From Oceanicaulis sp. HLUCCA04 (GTDB lineage Bacteria > Pseudomonadota > Alphaproteobacteria > Caulobacterales > Maricaulaceae): 64,000 bases of DNA. The stretch is taken from the NCBI GenBank assembly GCA_001314625.1, contig LJSH01000002.1, forward strand, positions 154,458 to 218,457, given 5' to 3'. The translations under genes were made by a program, and so were the position numbers. Positions 44,931 through 58,419 of the stretch are shown here, in pieces; position 1 is the first letter of the stretch; every line of letters begins with the position of its first letter. The notes under the pieces are model-generated. The model was not told the origin of the DNA. It worked only from the letters and a program-made list of their open reading frames with translations, and did not search any database.

Positions 44931-45296
44931 CTAGAAGAGGCCTTCCTCACCGCCCGCGCCGTCATCGCCTGCGCCATCATCCCCGCCGCCGCCGCGCCGG
45001 ATGGATGCATCGGGATCATTATCCTCGTCGCGCCGCCGCCGCGAGGCCTGTCCAAAGCCGACACCGGTGGCATAGCCCTCGCCATGCGTGCCGTCCGTAT
45101 CAGCGGGGTAGAATTCGGCACCCATCATCCAGCGATAGGCGATGAGGGCCGTGGCAAAGGCGGCCAGAACCAGCAGGCCCAGCACAATCCAGCCGGCCAG
45201 AGAAACGGGATTGATCTGGAAGATGACCAGAAATGCCAATGCCAGGCCCATGGCGGACAGGCTGGCGGCCCCTACGGATTTGAAAAAGCGCTTCAT
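44931..45296 (-). CDS. Small two-helix membrane protein with Gly/Asp-rich tail
   Basis: The 121-residue protein has two helices (about residues 8-28 and 33-53), a short loop and a low-complexity tail rich in Gly, Asp, Arg and Glu (from about residue 85). The function is unknown. It lies between an operator-bearing intergenic region and the ABC ATPase gene, on the same strand as both. Confidence 0.6.
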   Translation of the reverse strand: MKRFFKSVGAASLSAMGLALAFLVIFQINPVSLAGWIVLGLLVLAAFATALIAYRWMMGAEFYPADTDGTHGEGYATGVGFGQASRRRRDEDNDPDASIRRGGGGDDGAGDDGAGGEEGLF

Positions 45297-45335
45297 GACG
45301 GGTCCTCCGTACTGGCGGCGCTGTCCGGCCTTCCG

Positions 45336-46328
45336 CTAGCGGGCCGTCCTGGCCTCCTGCTTGCTGCCTGAACCGGCAGTGTGCCCGGCATTATAGGTCA
45401 GGGCGAGGAAAACATCTTCCAGATCCGGTTCCTCGGTTCGCAGATCGCGGATGCGCTCGCCACTGTCATTGAACCGGGCAATCAGGTCCCCGACCGATGT
45501 CTGGCCGGCCCGGTAGGTGATGGCCAGGGCGCCGTCGCGAATTTCCGCCTCCAGTGCGTCAAACCCCGCCGGAACCGCTGACAGTGGCGCTTCGGCTTCG
45601 ATAATCAGGGTCTTTCGGTCCAGCCGCCGCAACAGGCTGTGCTTGGGCTCGCAGGCAACAACCTCGCCCTGATCGATAATGGCGATCTCGTCGCACAGCT
45701 CCTGCGCCTCTTCGAGATAGTGCGTGGTCAGGACGATGGTTACACCCAGCCCGTTAAGCTTGACCACATATTCCCAGAGTTGGCGGCGCAGCTCGATATC
45801 AACCCCGGCTGTCGGCTCGTCGAGCACCAGGACAGGCGGATTATGCACCAGCGCCTTGGCGATCAGCAGGCGGCGCTTCATGCCGCCGGAGAGCTGACGC
45901 ACATAGGCGTTACGCTTGTCGGAAAGGCCCATCACCTCCAGCAATTCGTCCGAACGCCGCTCGGAGGAGGGAACGCCGTAAAATCCGGCCATCAGTTCGA
46001 GCGTTTCGAAGGGCGTGAAGAACACGTCCATGTTGATTTCCTGCGGCACCACGCCGATCGAGGCACGCGCATTGCGCGCTGCACTGGTGATGTCATTGCC
46101 CCAGATGCTCGCCGAGCCGCCCGTCTTGTTCGTCAGACCCGCAAGGATATTGATGAAGGTGGACTTGCCTGCGCCATTTGGTCCCAGAAGGCCGAAAATC
46201 GATCCGCGCCTCACTTTCAGATCAATGCCCTTCAATGCCTGCTTGGGCTCGCGCTTCTTCGAACCCGCATAGGTCTTTTCCAGACGTTCGGCGATAATGG
46301 CGTATTCAGGCAGGTCGGGATGGGTCAT
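45336..46328 (-). CDS. ABC transporter ATP-binding protein (orphan)
   Basis: The 330-residue ATPase of the ABC-2/DrrA type has Walker A GLLGPNGAGKSTFINILAGL, a Q-loop GVVPQEINMD, signature LSGGMKRRLLIAKALVHNPP, Walker B VLVLDEPTAGVDIE and a C-terminal EDVFLALTYN element. No permease gene is adjacent, so the partner lies elsewhere or the protein serves another system. I start at ATG 46328, where the domain begins (THPDLPEYAIIAERLEKTY), rather than 46517. Confidence 0.88.
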   Translation of the reverse strand: MTHPDLPEYAIIAERLEKTYAGSKKREPKQALKGIDLKVRRGSIFGLLGPNGAGKSTFINILAGLTNKTGGSASIWGNDITSAARNARASIGVVPQEINMDVFFTPFETLELMAGFYGVPSSERRSDELLEVMGLSDKRNAYVRQLSGGMKRRLLIAKALVHNPPVLVLDEPTAGVDIELRRQLWEYVVKLNGLGVTIVLTTHYLEEAQELCDEIAIIDQGEVVACEPKHSLLRRLDRKTLIIEAEAPLSAVPAGFDALEAEIRDGALAITYRAGQTSVGDLIARFNDSGERIRDLRTEEPDLEDVFLALTYNAGHTAGSGSKQEARTAR

Positions 46329-46474
46329 GGGAGTGAAGCCTTGCAGCAGGTGGGAGGTGCGTCGCTGCAGATTGACGCGGGCAGCGGCTAAAACTAAAGC
46401 AGACCGGAACTTAAGAGGCTTGCACCCCGGCGTCCACGCCGGTGCACGCCTCCACGGCCGCCAGGGATCGATCC

Positions 46475-46693
46475 ATGTCCAGCCCAAACGAGAAAACACT
46501 GGTAGATACGGCGCCAAATGCGCTGCCTGCCCCGGAAGTGATCGAGGTGACCTCCACGCGCGTCATGTGCGATGGCGGCGGCGGAGCGCTCGGCCACCCG
46601 CGCGTATGGTACGATATGGGCGATGACGGCTTTGTCGAATGTGGCTATTGCGACCGCCGCTTTGTCCTGAAAGACGGCGCGGACGGGCACTGA
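46475..46693 (+). CDS. Zinc-finger domain protein (zf-CHCC, NDUFS6-like)
   Basis: The 72-residue protein has the compact CHCC zinc finger of PF10276: [21 protein letters not shown], then [13 protein letters not shown] (ligands Cys, His, Cys, Cys). The bacterial family is homologous to the complex I accessory subunit NDUFS6; its bacterial role is unclear. ATG 46475 is favoured over 46442. Confidence 0.85.
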   Translation: MSSPNEKTLVDTAPNALPAPEVIEVTSTRVMCDGGGGALGHPRVWYDMGDDGFVECGYCDRRFVLKDGADGH

Positions 46694-46768
46694 CCCAACC
46701 GGGTGTTGCCCTGAACGCACCAAACCGGCTTAACTCCTGTCCGCAACGCGCCCGCAAGAGGCGCCTCA

Positions 46769-48307
46769 ATGACCGGGGGAGTTCATCACGTGACATTTGC
46801 GTGGACGCCGCGCCGTATCGGCCTTGTGACCGGGCTGGTTCTGGCCATTGGCCTGCAACTCATCCCCCTGCCTGAGGGCCTTTCACGTGAAGCCTGGCTG
46901 TGCCTGTCACTGGCCCTTCTGATGGCCAGCTGGTGGGCGAGCGAGGCCATCCCGATTGCGGCAACGGCGCTCATTCCACTGGCCCTTTTCCCTGTGCTGG
47001 GCATCGCCACGGCCCGCGAGGCGGCTTTCCCCTATGCCGACCCCATCGTCATGCTGCTGCTGGGTGGCTTCATCGTTGCGCTCGGCATAGAGCGCTGGAA
47101 TCTGCATGCGCGCATTGCGCTCAATGTCGTGGCCGCCTTTGGCTCACGCCCCTCCCTGATGCTGCTCGGCTTCATGATCGCGTCGGGTGTGCTGTCGATG
47201 TGGATTTCCAACACCGCGACCACTTTGATGATGATCCCCATCGCGCTGAAAGTCGCCGAAGCCGTCGAGAAGGAGGGCGTTGACACGAAGATGTTCGCCC
47301 CGGCGCTGGCGCTGGCCATTGCCTATTCGGCCTCTATCGGCGGGCTGGCCACTCCGGTTGGTACACCGTCCAATCTTATCGCTATCGGCTATCTGGAGCG
47401 CACCGCAGAACGCTCGATAAGCTTTCCCGAATGGATGATGCTGGGCGTGCCCGCGGCTGCGCTGCTGATCCCGGCTGCATGGGTCATCCTGACGCGCTTT
47501 GCGTTCAAGATCCCGACACGGGCAGGCAGTGGCGAGGGCCATGCACTCGTGATCGCGGAGAAGACGGCGCTCGGACGGATGACCATTCCGGAAAAGCGCG
47601 TGGCGATGGCCTTTGGTACCGTGGCGCTTTTATGGATGGGCCGCGAACTGCCCGGCGTGCTGATCGGCATCCCCGATATCAGCTTCGGCTGGAATCCCTT
47701 GCTGTCCTGGCTTTCGGTTGCCTTGAACCTGCCGGTGACCTTGAGCCTCAATGACATGCAGATCGCCATGGCGGGCGCGCTCGCCATGTTCCTGATCCCG
47801 GCGGGCGGGCCGCAAGGCAAGGGCCGTGCGCTGATGGACTGGGAGACGACCCAGCGCCTGCCCTGGGGCGTGCTGATCCTGTTTGGCGGCGGATTGTCGC
47901 TGGCAGCGGCCATGGATGCAACCGGCCTGTCGGGCTGGATCGGCTCTCATCTGGCCATCGTGGCCGCGCTGCCTCTGCCGATCGTGGTGCTGATCCTCGC
48001 CTTCATGGTGGTGTTCCTGACAGAACTCACCTCCAACGTGGCGACCACGACGGCCTTCCTGCCGGTTCTGGGCGGGGTGGCTTCGGCGGCAGGCGTGCCG
48101 GCTGAACATCTGATACTGCCCGTGGCGCTGGCGGCGAGCTGTTCCTTCATGCTGCCGGTGGCCACAGCGCCCAATGCCATCGTCTACGCGTCCGGCGCAG
48201 TGACGATGGGGCAGATGATCAAGGCGGGCTTGCGGATCAATCTGGTGGCCGCTCCGCTGATCGCCCTGCTGGCGAGTTTCATCGCGCCGTTTGTGTTTCC
48301 GGCCTGA
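46769..48307 (+). CDS. SLC13/DASS-family anion symporter
   Basis: The 512-residue inner-membrane transporter of the divalent anion:sodium symporter family shows the two substrate motifs typical of the family: SIGGLATPVGTPSNLIAIGY and the second TELTSNVATTTAFLPVLGG/FMLPVATAPNAIVYASG. About 11 helices are visible. Substrates are typically dicarboxylates, citrate or sulfate. The start ATG gives a short basic N-terminus. Its stop abuts the convergent winged-helix gene at 48307/48308. Confidence 0.9.
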   Translation: MTGGVHHVTFAWTPRRIGLVTGLVLAIGLQLIPLPEGLSREAWLCLSLALLMASWWASEAIPIAATALIPLALFPVLGIATAREAAFPYADPIVMLLLGGFIVALGIERWNLHARIALNVVAAFGSRPSLMLLGFMIASGVLSMWISNTATTLMMIPIALKVAEAVEKEGVDTKMFAPALALAIAYSASIGGLATPVGTPSNLIAIGYLERTAERSISFPEWMMLGVPAAALLIPAAWVILTRFAFKIPTRAGSGEGHALVIAEKTALGRMTIPEKRVAMAFGTVALLWMGRELPGVLIGIPDISFGWNPLLSWLSVALNLPVTLSLNDMQIAMAGALAMFLIPAGGPQGKGRALMDWETTQRLPWGVLILFGGGLSLAAAMDATGLSGWIGSHLAIVAALPLPIVVLILAFMVVFLTELTSNVATTTAFLPVLGGVASAAGVPAEHLILPVALAASCSFMLPVATAPNAIVYASGAVTMGQMIKAGLRINLVAAPLIALLASFIAPFVFPA

Positions 48308-48604
48308 TCATTCGCCGACGAGCTTTTTGAGATCGTCCAGATAACCGATCCAGGCCTTGCGCCCGGCTTGCGTCAGCGCCGCATCGGTGCGCGGTTTGCG
48401 GTCGACAAAACGCTTGGTGATGGCGACATAGCCGGCTTCTTCCAGCTTTCTGAGATGAGTGGAGAGATTGCCGTCGGTCGCTCCGGTGCGCTCCTTGAGT
48501 TCGCCAAAACTCGCGCTGTCCACACTTGCCAGATACGCCATCAGGCCCAGGCGCATGCGCCCGTGAATGACATCATCCAGATCGGAGGAGTTGAAGTCGG
48601 CCAT
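48308..48604 (-). CDS. Winged-helix transcriptional regulator
   Basis: The 98-residue winged-helix (MarR/ArsR-like HTH_27) protein: HGRMRLGLMAYLASVDSASFGELKERTGATDGNLSTHLRKLEEAGYVAITKRFVDRKPRT. No metal-binding Cys pair is seen. It follows a membrane-protein gene by four bases, and the shared promoter carries a perfect palindrome, so autorepression is likely. The family typically controls its adjacent membrane-protein gene. Confidence 0.85.
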   Translation of the reverse strand: MADFNSSDLDDVIHGRMRLGLMAYLASVDSASFGELKERTGATDGNLSTHLRKLEEAGYVAITKRFVDRKPRTDAALTQAGRKAWIGYLDDLKKLVGE

Positions 48605-48608
48605 GGCC

Positions 48609-49238
48609 CTAGATGACCTCCCGTGGCTCTCTTGCCATCAGGAAGAAGCCGGGAATGAAGGTGCCGAGCAACATGCCCGCCGAGGCAATCATGTATACCC
48701 AGGCGGTCGCCACGAAGACCGCGCCGGCAAAGGCGGCTGCCAGCGTGATCACGGCAGGAACCAGCAGCAGCCTCTCGCGTGACAGCAAGGCGTCCACCAT
48801 CCAGCCCGCGCCATAGGCCAGGAAGGCGACCGGCATCATCGTGTTGATCAGAATGACCGGAACCATGCCCGCCGCGATGCCCGTTGACAGCCCGGCAAAG
48901 TAAAGGCCGATAGAACCGCCCAGCACGGGCCACATCACCTGCTGCACCCGGTTACCCATCGAGCCGGCTCCCGGCTTGTTGCGAAGCGACCAGCCCAGCA
49001 CCGCACTGCCAATCGATCCCAGGATCATGTACCCGAGCCAGAGCGGCCACAACGCTTCAGCGCCGAAATCGAGCGCGCCTGTAAGGATCAGCCAATGGAC
49101 CAGCGTGACGCTGCCCGTCAGCCCGCCCCACCACACCATGAAGCGGCCACCCAGCAACGGGGCTTTGGCACCTGCTTCGGCCATCTCGCGCAGATAGGCC
49201 AGATCGGCATTGGCGGCGGTTTTCCGGTCGGTATTCAT
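48609..49238 (-). CDS. Hypothetical membrane protein co-operonic with winged-helix regulator
   Basis: The 209-residue protein has a soluble N-terminus (TAANADLAYLREMAEAG) and about six hydrophobic segments from residue 35 on. I do not recognise a named family; it is of the type commonly encoded next to HTH_27 regulators. It is first in a two-gene operon with its regulator four bases downstream. Expression is probably controlled at the palindrome 49306-49322. Confidence 0.68.
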   Translation of the reverse strand: MNTDRKTAANADLAYLREMAEAGAKAPLLGGRFMVWWGGLTGSVTLVHWLILTGALDFGAEALWPLWLGYMILGSIGSAVLGWSLRNKPGAGSMGNRVQQVMWPVLGGSIGLYFAGLSTGIAAGMVPVILINTMMPVAFLAYGAGWMVDALLSRERLLLVPAVITLAAAFAGAVFVATAWVYMIASAGMLLGTFIPGFFLMAREPREVI

Positions 49239-49286
49239 GGGCGCGGCTCCTTGATCGGTCGATGCGCTGATTCGGTGCGCTGACCA

Positions 49287-49322
49287 TTTATCTCATGTTC
49301 AAACTACTTTGTAAATCAAAGT
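49287..49322 (-). promoter_or_regulatory. Promoter overlapped by palindromic operator
   Basis: ACTTTG-TAAAT-CAAAGT (49306-49322) is a perfect 6-bp inverted repeat with 5-base centre. On the minus strand the -35 TTTACA (49310-49315) lies inside it, and GATAAA (49287-49292) follows after 17 bases. A repressor bound to the repeat would occlude the -35. Confidence 0.6.
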
Positions 49323-49489
49323 TTATACTGAAAGAAGATATGGCGTCTCGTAGGCGTTTCACCGGCGGCAAGCCGGCGCCCTGTTCTTTTGAAAGCTCTG
49401 GGTTCCAGACAAGCGCTGGCGCGCTTTCCGGAATGACACGGGCTCCAGAAATCAATTCCGTCAGCTGCCGGCTTTAGGGCGATGGCCGC

Positions 49490-50413
49490 CTAGCCTTTGG
49501 CCGCCAGCCGTGCCCGTGGATGAGTCGCGGCATGAACCGACATCAGCCGGGCCGTATCCACTTCGGCATAGATTTGCGTCGTAGACAGCGAGGCGTGGCC
49601 GAGCAATTCCTGAATCGCGCGCAAATCCCCGCCACCGGCCAGAAGATGCGTGGCAAAGGCGTGCCGCAGGGCATGGGGGGTCGCGGTGGAGGGCAGGCCC
49701 AGCGCGCCGCGCATGCGCTCGACGCAGCGCTGCACCGCACGCGCGTTCAGCGGGCCGCCACGCGCGCCGCGAAACAGGGGCTCGGAGCCTTTCAGGGAAA
49801 ACGGGCACAAAGCCGTGTAAGCCGCGATAGCCTCTTTCACCGCTGTCAGCACTGGAACCAGCCGCGTGCGTCCGCCCTTGCCGGTAATGCGCAAGGCATC
49901 TGGCAAGGGATGATCGCGTCCGGTCAGCGACAGGGCTTCCGACACGCGCAAGCCCGCCCCGTAGAGCAACGCCAAAACCGCCGTGTCGCGGGCATTCTGC
50001 CAGTCCTTTATGCGCGAATTGTCCAGCATCGCCCTGGCGGCGCTTTCACTGACCGGCCGTGGCAGGCGGCGCGGCGCGCGCGGTGCCTCCACCAGCGCCA
50101 GCGCGGCATTGTCGATGCCGTGCCGGGTGCGGCCATAGCCGTAAAAGCTGCGTACGGCTGACAGCGCGCGTTGCAGGGTGCGCGGTCCGGCACCGTCGAG
50201 GCGCCGGCTGGCGAGCCACGCACGCCAGTCATGGCCGCCAAGGGCTGACAGGTCTGTCACCGTCACGGCCCGTCCCAGATGCTGGCTGAGAAATGCCAGC
50301 CATTGGCCCAGATCGCGTTCATAGGCCTTGACCGTGTGCGCGCTATAGCGCCGCCCGCCCTCGAGATGGGCCAGAAAATCTGCCACGAGTGATGCGGGGC
50401 GGGCGTCAGGCAT
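49490..50413 (-). CDS. xerC: Tyrosine recombinase XerC
   Basis: XerC acts with XerD at dif to resolve chromosome dimers. The 307 residues have an N-terminal SAM-like core-binding domain and the catalytic set: Arg in GAGLRVSEAL, Lys in TGKGGRTRLVP, HALRHAFATHLLAGG, and GHASLSTTQIY with the nucleophilic Tyr. Synteny with DUF484 (overlapping by one base, TAATG) supports XerC rather than a phage integrase. No attachment-site features are seen nearby. Confidence 0.93.
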   Translation of the reverse strand: MPDARPASLVADFLAHLEGGRRYSAHTVKAYERDLGQWLAFLSQHLGRAVTVTDLSALGGHDWRAWLASRRLDGAGPRTLQRALSAVRSFYGYGRTRHGIDNAALALVEAPRAPRRLPRPVSESAARAMLDNSRIKDWQNARDTAVLALLYGAGLRVSEALSLTGRDHPLPDALRITGKGGRTRLVPVLTAVKEAIAAYTALCPFSLKGSEPLFRGARGGPLNARAVQRCVERMRGALGLPSTATPHALRHAFATHLLAGGGDLRAIQELLGHASLSTTQIYAEVDTARLMSVHAATHPRARLAAKG

Positions 50414-51129
50414 TATCGCTCCATCAGGGCTTCCAGCCGGCGTTCCAGAACGCGGGCAAGGAAATGGGCCAGATCAGCGGCATCATCGAGGCGGAACGCG
50501 TCGCGGCGCGCTGAACCCAGACACAAAACGCCGCTAAAGCCCCGGCCTTCGAGCGCGATAACCGCCTCGCTGGCCACCCGGCTGGCCTGAACACCGTAAA
50601 TGGGTGCGGACAGGCGTGGATCAGGCGCGCCCAGGCACTCGGACGCCTCGCCCATCATGGCCATTTTCAGGCCCGGAGCGGCAGGCAGAATGGCGATGGC
50701 GCGCGGCAAGGCGGTGATCCCCTCAAGACAGACGCGCACAGCCTCCAGGCCGAGCGTGGTGGCCGTATGCCCTGCCAGCCGCCGGTCGAGGGCGGAAAGG
50801 CTCGGCTCGTCCATCAGGCCCATTACCGCGGCATGGGCGCTGGCCTGCGCCGCCAGATTGCCGCGCAGCCGGTCCAGCAAATCTTTGTTGGCGGCCTTCA
50901 GAAGCGTGATCTCGCTTTGCAGCCGCGCGCGCGCTGCCGCGTTGAGATCGGTGACATTGGTATCTGCCTGCACGCCCAGAAGCGTGTTCATCAGCTCGGC
51001 GTCGGCCAGTACCCGCGACGGATCCGCCAGTATGGCGCTGCGCCAGTCGGGTGTGTCTGCGGTCTCGCGGGCTGCGGGCACGGGGTTGGGGCGCATGCGC
51101 TTGATGCCGATCATTGTCCATCCATCCAT
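50413..51129 (-). CDS. DUF484 family protein
   Basis: The 238-residue protein starts near the well-spaced GAGGGG at 51129 and includes DWRSAILADPSRVLADAELMNTLL, a coiled-coil-like stretch, and a C-terminal GAF-like part (ALEGRGFSGVLCLGSARRDAF, ADLAHFLARVLERRL). DUF484 genes neighbour xerC in many proteobacteria; function is unknown. Other ATG starts at 51114 and 51096 are possible. Confidence 0.87.
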   Translation of the reverse strand: MDGWTMIGIKRMRPNPVPAARETADTPDWRSAILADPSRVLADAELMNTLLGVQADTNVTDLNAAARARLQSEITLLKAANKDLLDRLRGNLAAQASAHAAVMGLMDEPSLSALDRRLAGHTATTLGLEAVRVCLEGITALPRAIAILPAAPGLKMAMMGEASECLGAPDPRLSAPIYGVQASRVASEAVIALEGRGFSGVLCLGSARRDAFRLDDAADLAHFLARVLERRLEALMER

Positions 51130-51242
51130 CTGTCTGCCCCTCTTGGCGGGGGCGTTTATCCACCCTGTCATCATGACACGGGGCCGGTTCCAGATGCGTT
51201 AACTCCCCTGCACGAATCCCGCCCGCCGGTTAGGATGGGCGC

Positions 51243-53432
51243 ATGAGCGCGAATCGTGACCCCTCGGCCCCCCAGATTGCGAGCGTCCTTCTGCCGCTGC
51301 CCTTGCCGGACGCGTTCGACTATGCGGTGCCTGACGGGCTTCATGTCGCCGAAGGTGATCATGTGATCGTGCCGCTGGGCAAAAGGCTGAGCCATGGCGT
51401 GGTCTGGAGTGTACGCGATGGCGCGGGCGGCAACCGCCCGCTCAAGCCGGTGGCGGAGCGGCTGGATGCGCCGCCCCTTACCGCCTCGATGCGCGCCTTT
51501 ATCGACTGGACGGCGCGCTATCTGGCCGAAAGCCCGGGTCTTGTCCTGCAGGCCAGCCTGCGCAGCCGCGGCGGACTGGGACCGTCACCGACCGAGACGC
51601 TGTATCACCCGACGGGCTCGGTTCCGCAGCGCATGACGCCTGCCCGTCAGGCGGTGCTGGATGCCGCCGCCGCTGAGCCCGCCAGCGGTGCAGAGCTGGC
51701 CCGCCGCGCTGGCGTGTCGCCGGGCGTGGTGAAGGGGTTGGTGGATGCTGGCGCGCTGCGCGCTGAGCGGCGCGATGTAGACCAGCCCTTCGATATGCCC
51801 GATCCCTATCGAGAGGGCCTTGCGCTTAATGACGGACAGGAAGCGGCGGCCACCCAGCTGCGCCGCCTTGTCGCGGCAGGCGGATTTCAGGCGGCTTTGC
51901 TGGACGGGGTGACGGGGTCTGGCAAGACGGAAGTCTATCTGGAGGCGGTAGCCGAGCTTTTGCGCCGCGAGCCGGACGCGCAAGTACTGGTTCTCTTGCC
52001 CGAAATTGCGCTTACCCAGGCTGTTACCGCGCGCTTTGAGGCCCGCTTCGGCGCATTGCCGGCCTTGTGGCATTCGGCCGTCAGCCCGACAGAGCGCCGC
52101 CGCGCCTGGCGCGAGATCAGTTCGGGACGCGCGCGCATTATTGCCGGTGCACGCTCGGCCATCTTCCTGCCGTTCCGCAATCTGCGCCTCATCGTGGTCG
52201 ATGAGGAGCATGACCCAACCTACAAGCAGGATGAGGGCCTGACCTATCACGCGCGCGATCTCGCCGTTCTGCGTGCCAAGACCGAGGGCGCGCTGGCGAT
52301 ACTTGCCAGCGCCACGCCCAGCCTTGAATCCCTCGTCAATGCCCGGGCCGGGCGTTATGGCCATATCCGTCTTGCTGCCCGCGCTGGAACGGCCTTGTTG
52401 CCGCAGATCGACACGATTGATCTGCGCGAGCACCCGCCAGAGCCGGGCCATTGGCTGTCCGCGCCTCTGACACACGCCATGGCGGAAACCATCGCTGCCG
52501 GCGAGCAGGTCTTGCTCTATCTGAACCGGCGTGGCTATGCGCCTCTGGTCCTGTGCCGGGCCTGCGGACACAAGATGAAAAGTCCCGATACCGACCGCTG
52601 GCTGGTCGAGCATCGCTATACGGGCCGCCTTATCTGCCACACGACCGGGTTTTCCATGCCCAAGCCACGCGCCTGCCCGGAATGCGGCGCGATTGATTCG
52701 CTCACCAGCGTGGGCCCCGGTGTGGAGCGCGTTGCTGAAGAAGCCGCCTTGCGCTTCCCCGATGCGCGCGTGGAAGTCTTCTCCTCTGACAGCATTTCCG
52801 GTCCCAATGGCGTGCGCGAGCTCATCGCGCGCATGGAGGCAGGCGAGATCGATATTCTGGTCGGCACCCAGATTGCGGCAAAGGGTCACAACTTTCCGCG
52901 CCTGACGCTGGTCGGTGTTGTGGACGCCGACCTGGGCCTGAAAGGCGGCGATCTGCGTGCCGGCGAGCGCACCTATCAGACACTGGTGCAGGCCGCAGGC
53001 CGGGCAGGCCGGGCCGACCGGCCGGGCCGCGCGCTGCTCCAGACCCATGATCCCGATCATGAGGCGATCCGCGCGCTGGTGGCCGGAGATCGCGATACCT
53101 TTCTCGACCTTGAAGCGATGATGCGCGAGCAGCTGGGCCTGCCGCCTTTCGGGCGTTTGGCGGCTCTGGTCATGTCCGGCACGGACGAACGCCTGCTGGT
53201 GGAAACGGCAAAAGCTGCGGCGGCAGCTGCGCCGCTAAGCGACGATGTGAAACTCTTCGGCCCGGCAGAGCCACCCCTTGCCGTGGTACGCGGGCGCTAT
53301 CGCCGCCGCTTTCTGGTGCAGGCCGGACGCCATGTGGATGTCTCGGCCTTCATGGCCACCTGGATGGCCCGTTTCAAACTGCCTTCCTCCATCCGCGCGC
53401 GCGTGGATATCGAGCCCTATTCGTTTCTTTGA
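51243..53432 (+). CDS. priA: Primosomal protein N' (replication restart helicase PriA)
   Basis: PriA reloads the replisome at stalled forks. The 729 residues have an N-terminal DNA-binding domain, helicase Walker A GVTGSGKTEVYLEAV, DEEH box (VVDEEHDPTYKQDEG), then helicase motifs (GTQIAAKGHNFPRLTLVGVV, AAGRAGRADRPG). The zinc insertion keeps Cys 438, 441, 478 and 481, which correspond to the first zinc site. The second site is reduced to Cys 465: residues where CPNC and CHxC are expected read SPDT and CHTT. A structural loss of one zinc is inferred. It precedes atpH by 235 bases. Confidence 0.95.
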   Translation: MSANRDPSAPQIASVLLPLPLPDAFDYAVPDGLHVAEGDHVIVPLGKRLSHGVVWSVRDGAGGNRPLKPVAERLDAPPLTASMRAFIDWTARYLAESPGLVLQASLRSRGGLGPSPTETLYHPTGSVPQRMTPARQAVLDAAAAEPASGAELARRAGVSPGVVKGLVDAGALRAERRDVDQPFDMPDPYREGLALNDGQEAAATQLRRLVAAGGFQAALLDGVTGSGKTEVYLEAVAELLRREPDAQVLVLLPEIALTQAVTARFEARFGALPALWHSAVSPTERRRAWREISSGRARIIAGARSAIFLPFRNLRLIVVDEEHDPTYKQDEGLTYHARDLAVLRAKTEGALAILASATPSLESLVNARAGRYGHIRLAARAGTALLPQIDTIDLREHPPEPGHWLSAPLTHAMAETIAAGEQVLLYLNRRGYAPLVLCRACGHKMKSPDTDRWLVEHRYTGRLICHTTGFSMPKPRACPECGAIDSLTSVGPGVERVAEEAALRFPDARVEVFSSDSISGPNGVRELIARMEAGEIDILVGTQIAAKGHNFPRLTLVGVVDADLGLKGGDLRAGERTYQTLVQAAGRAGRADRPGRALLQTHDPDHEAIRALVAGDRDTFLDLEAMMREQLGLPPFGRLAALVMSGTDERLLVETAKAAAAAAPLSDDVKLFGPAEPPLAVVRGRYRRRFLVQAGRHVDVSAFMATWMARFKLPSSIRARVDIEPYSFL

Positions 53433-53499
53433 GGGGTGCTTTCTGGCGGACTGCGGCCTCAGCCGGAGTGTTTCCCTGTGCCTTTTGCGCGCGGGCAGG

Positions 53500-53526
53500 T
53501 TGCCGCCCTCAAACCCTTGTGCTAGG
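53500..53526 (+). promoter_or_regulatory. Promoter candidate of the atp operon
   Basis: TTGCCGC at 53500, a 14-base spacer and GCTAGG at 53521-53526 match the Caulobacter housekeeping pattern TTGaCgS-N10-14-GCTANAWC. This gives a leader of roughly 135 bases to the atpH GTG. Confidence 0.5.
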
Positions 53527-53667
53527 TGGGCGCCGGACTGAACGGGACCGTCCGTGCGCTGCATGGGCGGAACCGAAAAAAACCTCAATATCTCAAGTGC
53601 CTGGGTCTGATCTTGTAAACAGACCCTGACCGGCACTCACCACAGAGAAGAGAGCGGGCGAAAAACG

Positions 53668-55772
<2,105 letters not shown>

Positions 55773-55821
55773 CCGTCCAATCGTCCAACCTTCAGCTGAG
55801 GGAGCACCGAAACCACTCATC

Positions 55822-55968
55822 ATGTTACAGGCATTCATGGACTGGGTAGGGAAATTGAAGCCGCACGAGCGCACCGCGCTGACAGTGCTGGCGATATTTC
55901 TTCTGGCGGTGCTGATCTTCGCGTTCGGAACGCAGATTGGCCGAGCCGTCTTCCTGGCCCTGAACTGA
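55822..55968 (+). CDS. Small single-helix membrane protein between atpA and atpG
   Basis: The 48-residue ORF has a polar N-terminus (MDWVGKLKPHERTALT), one hydrophobic helix (VLAIFLLAVLIFAFGTQIG) and a short end. It lies in the 224-base gap between atpA and atpG, which normally are closely spaced, and reads in the same direction. It resembles a small membrane accessory protein but no family is recognised. Alternative starts are 55762 and 55837. Coding is moderately supported by its clean amphipathic/TM layout. Confidence 0.5.
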   Translation: MLQAFMDWVGKLKPHERTALTVLAIFLLAVLIFAFGTQIGRAVFLALN

Positions 55969-55996
55969 CATGATGGCGCGGGAGTAGCGACACGCG

Positions 55997-58392
<2,396 letters not shown>

Positions 58393-58419
58393 CTGCTTCT
58401 GGTATCTGCTTGAAGACCA

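Noticed and set aside
49295-49477. 60-residue plus-strand ORF between divergent regions
   Set aside because: Overlaps the promoter and palindrome of the winged-helix operon, has no ribosome binding site and no coherent protein features.
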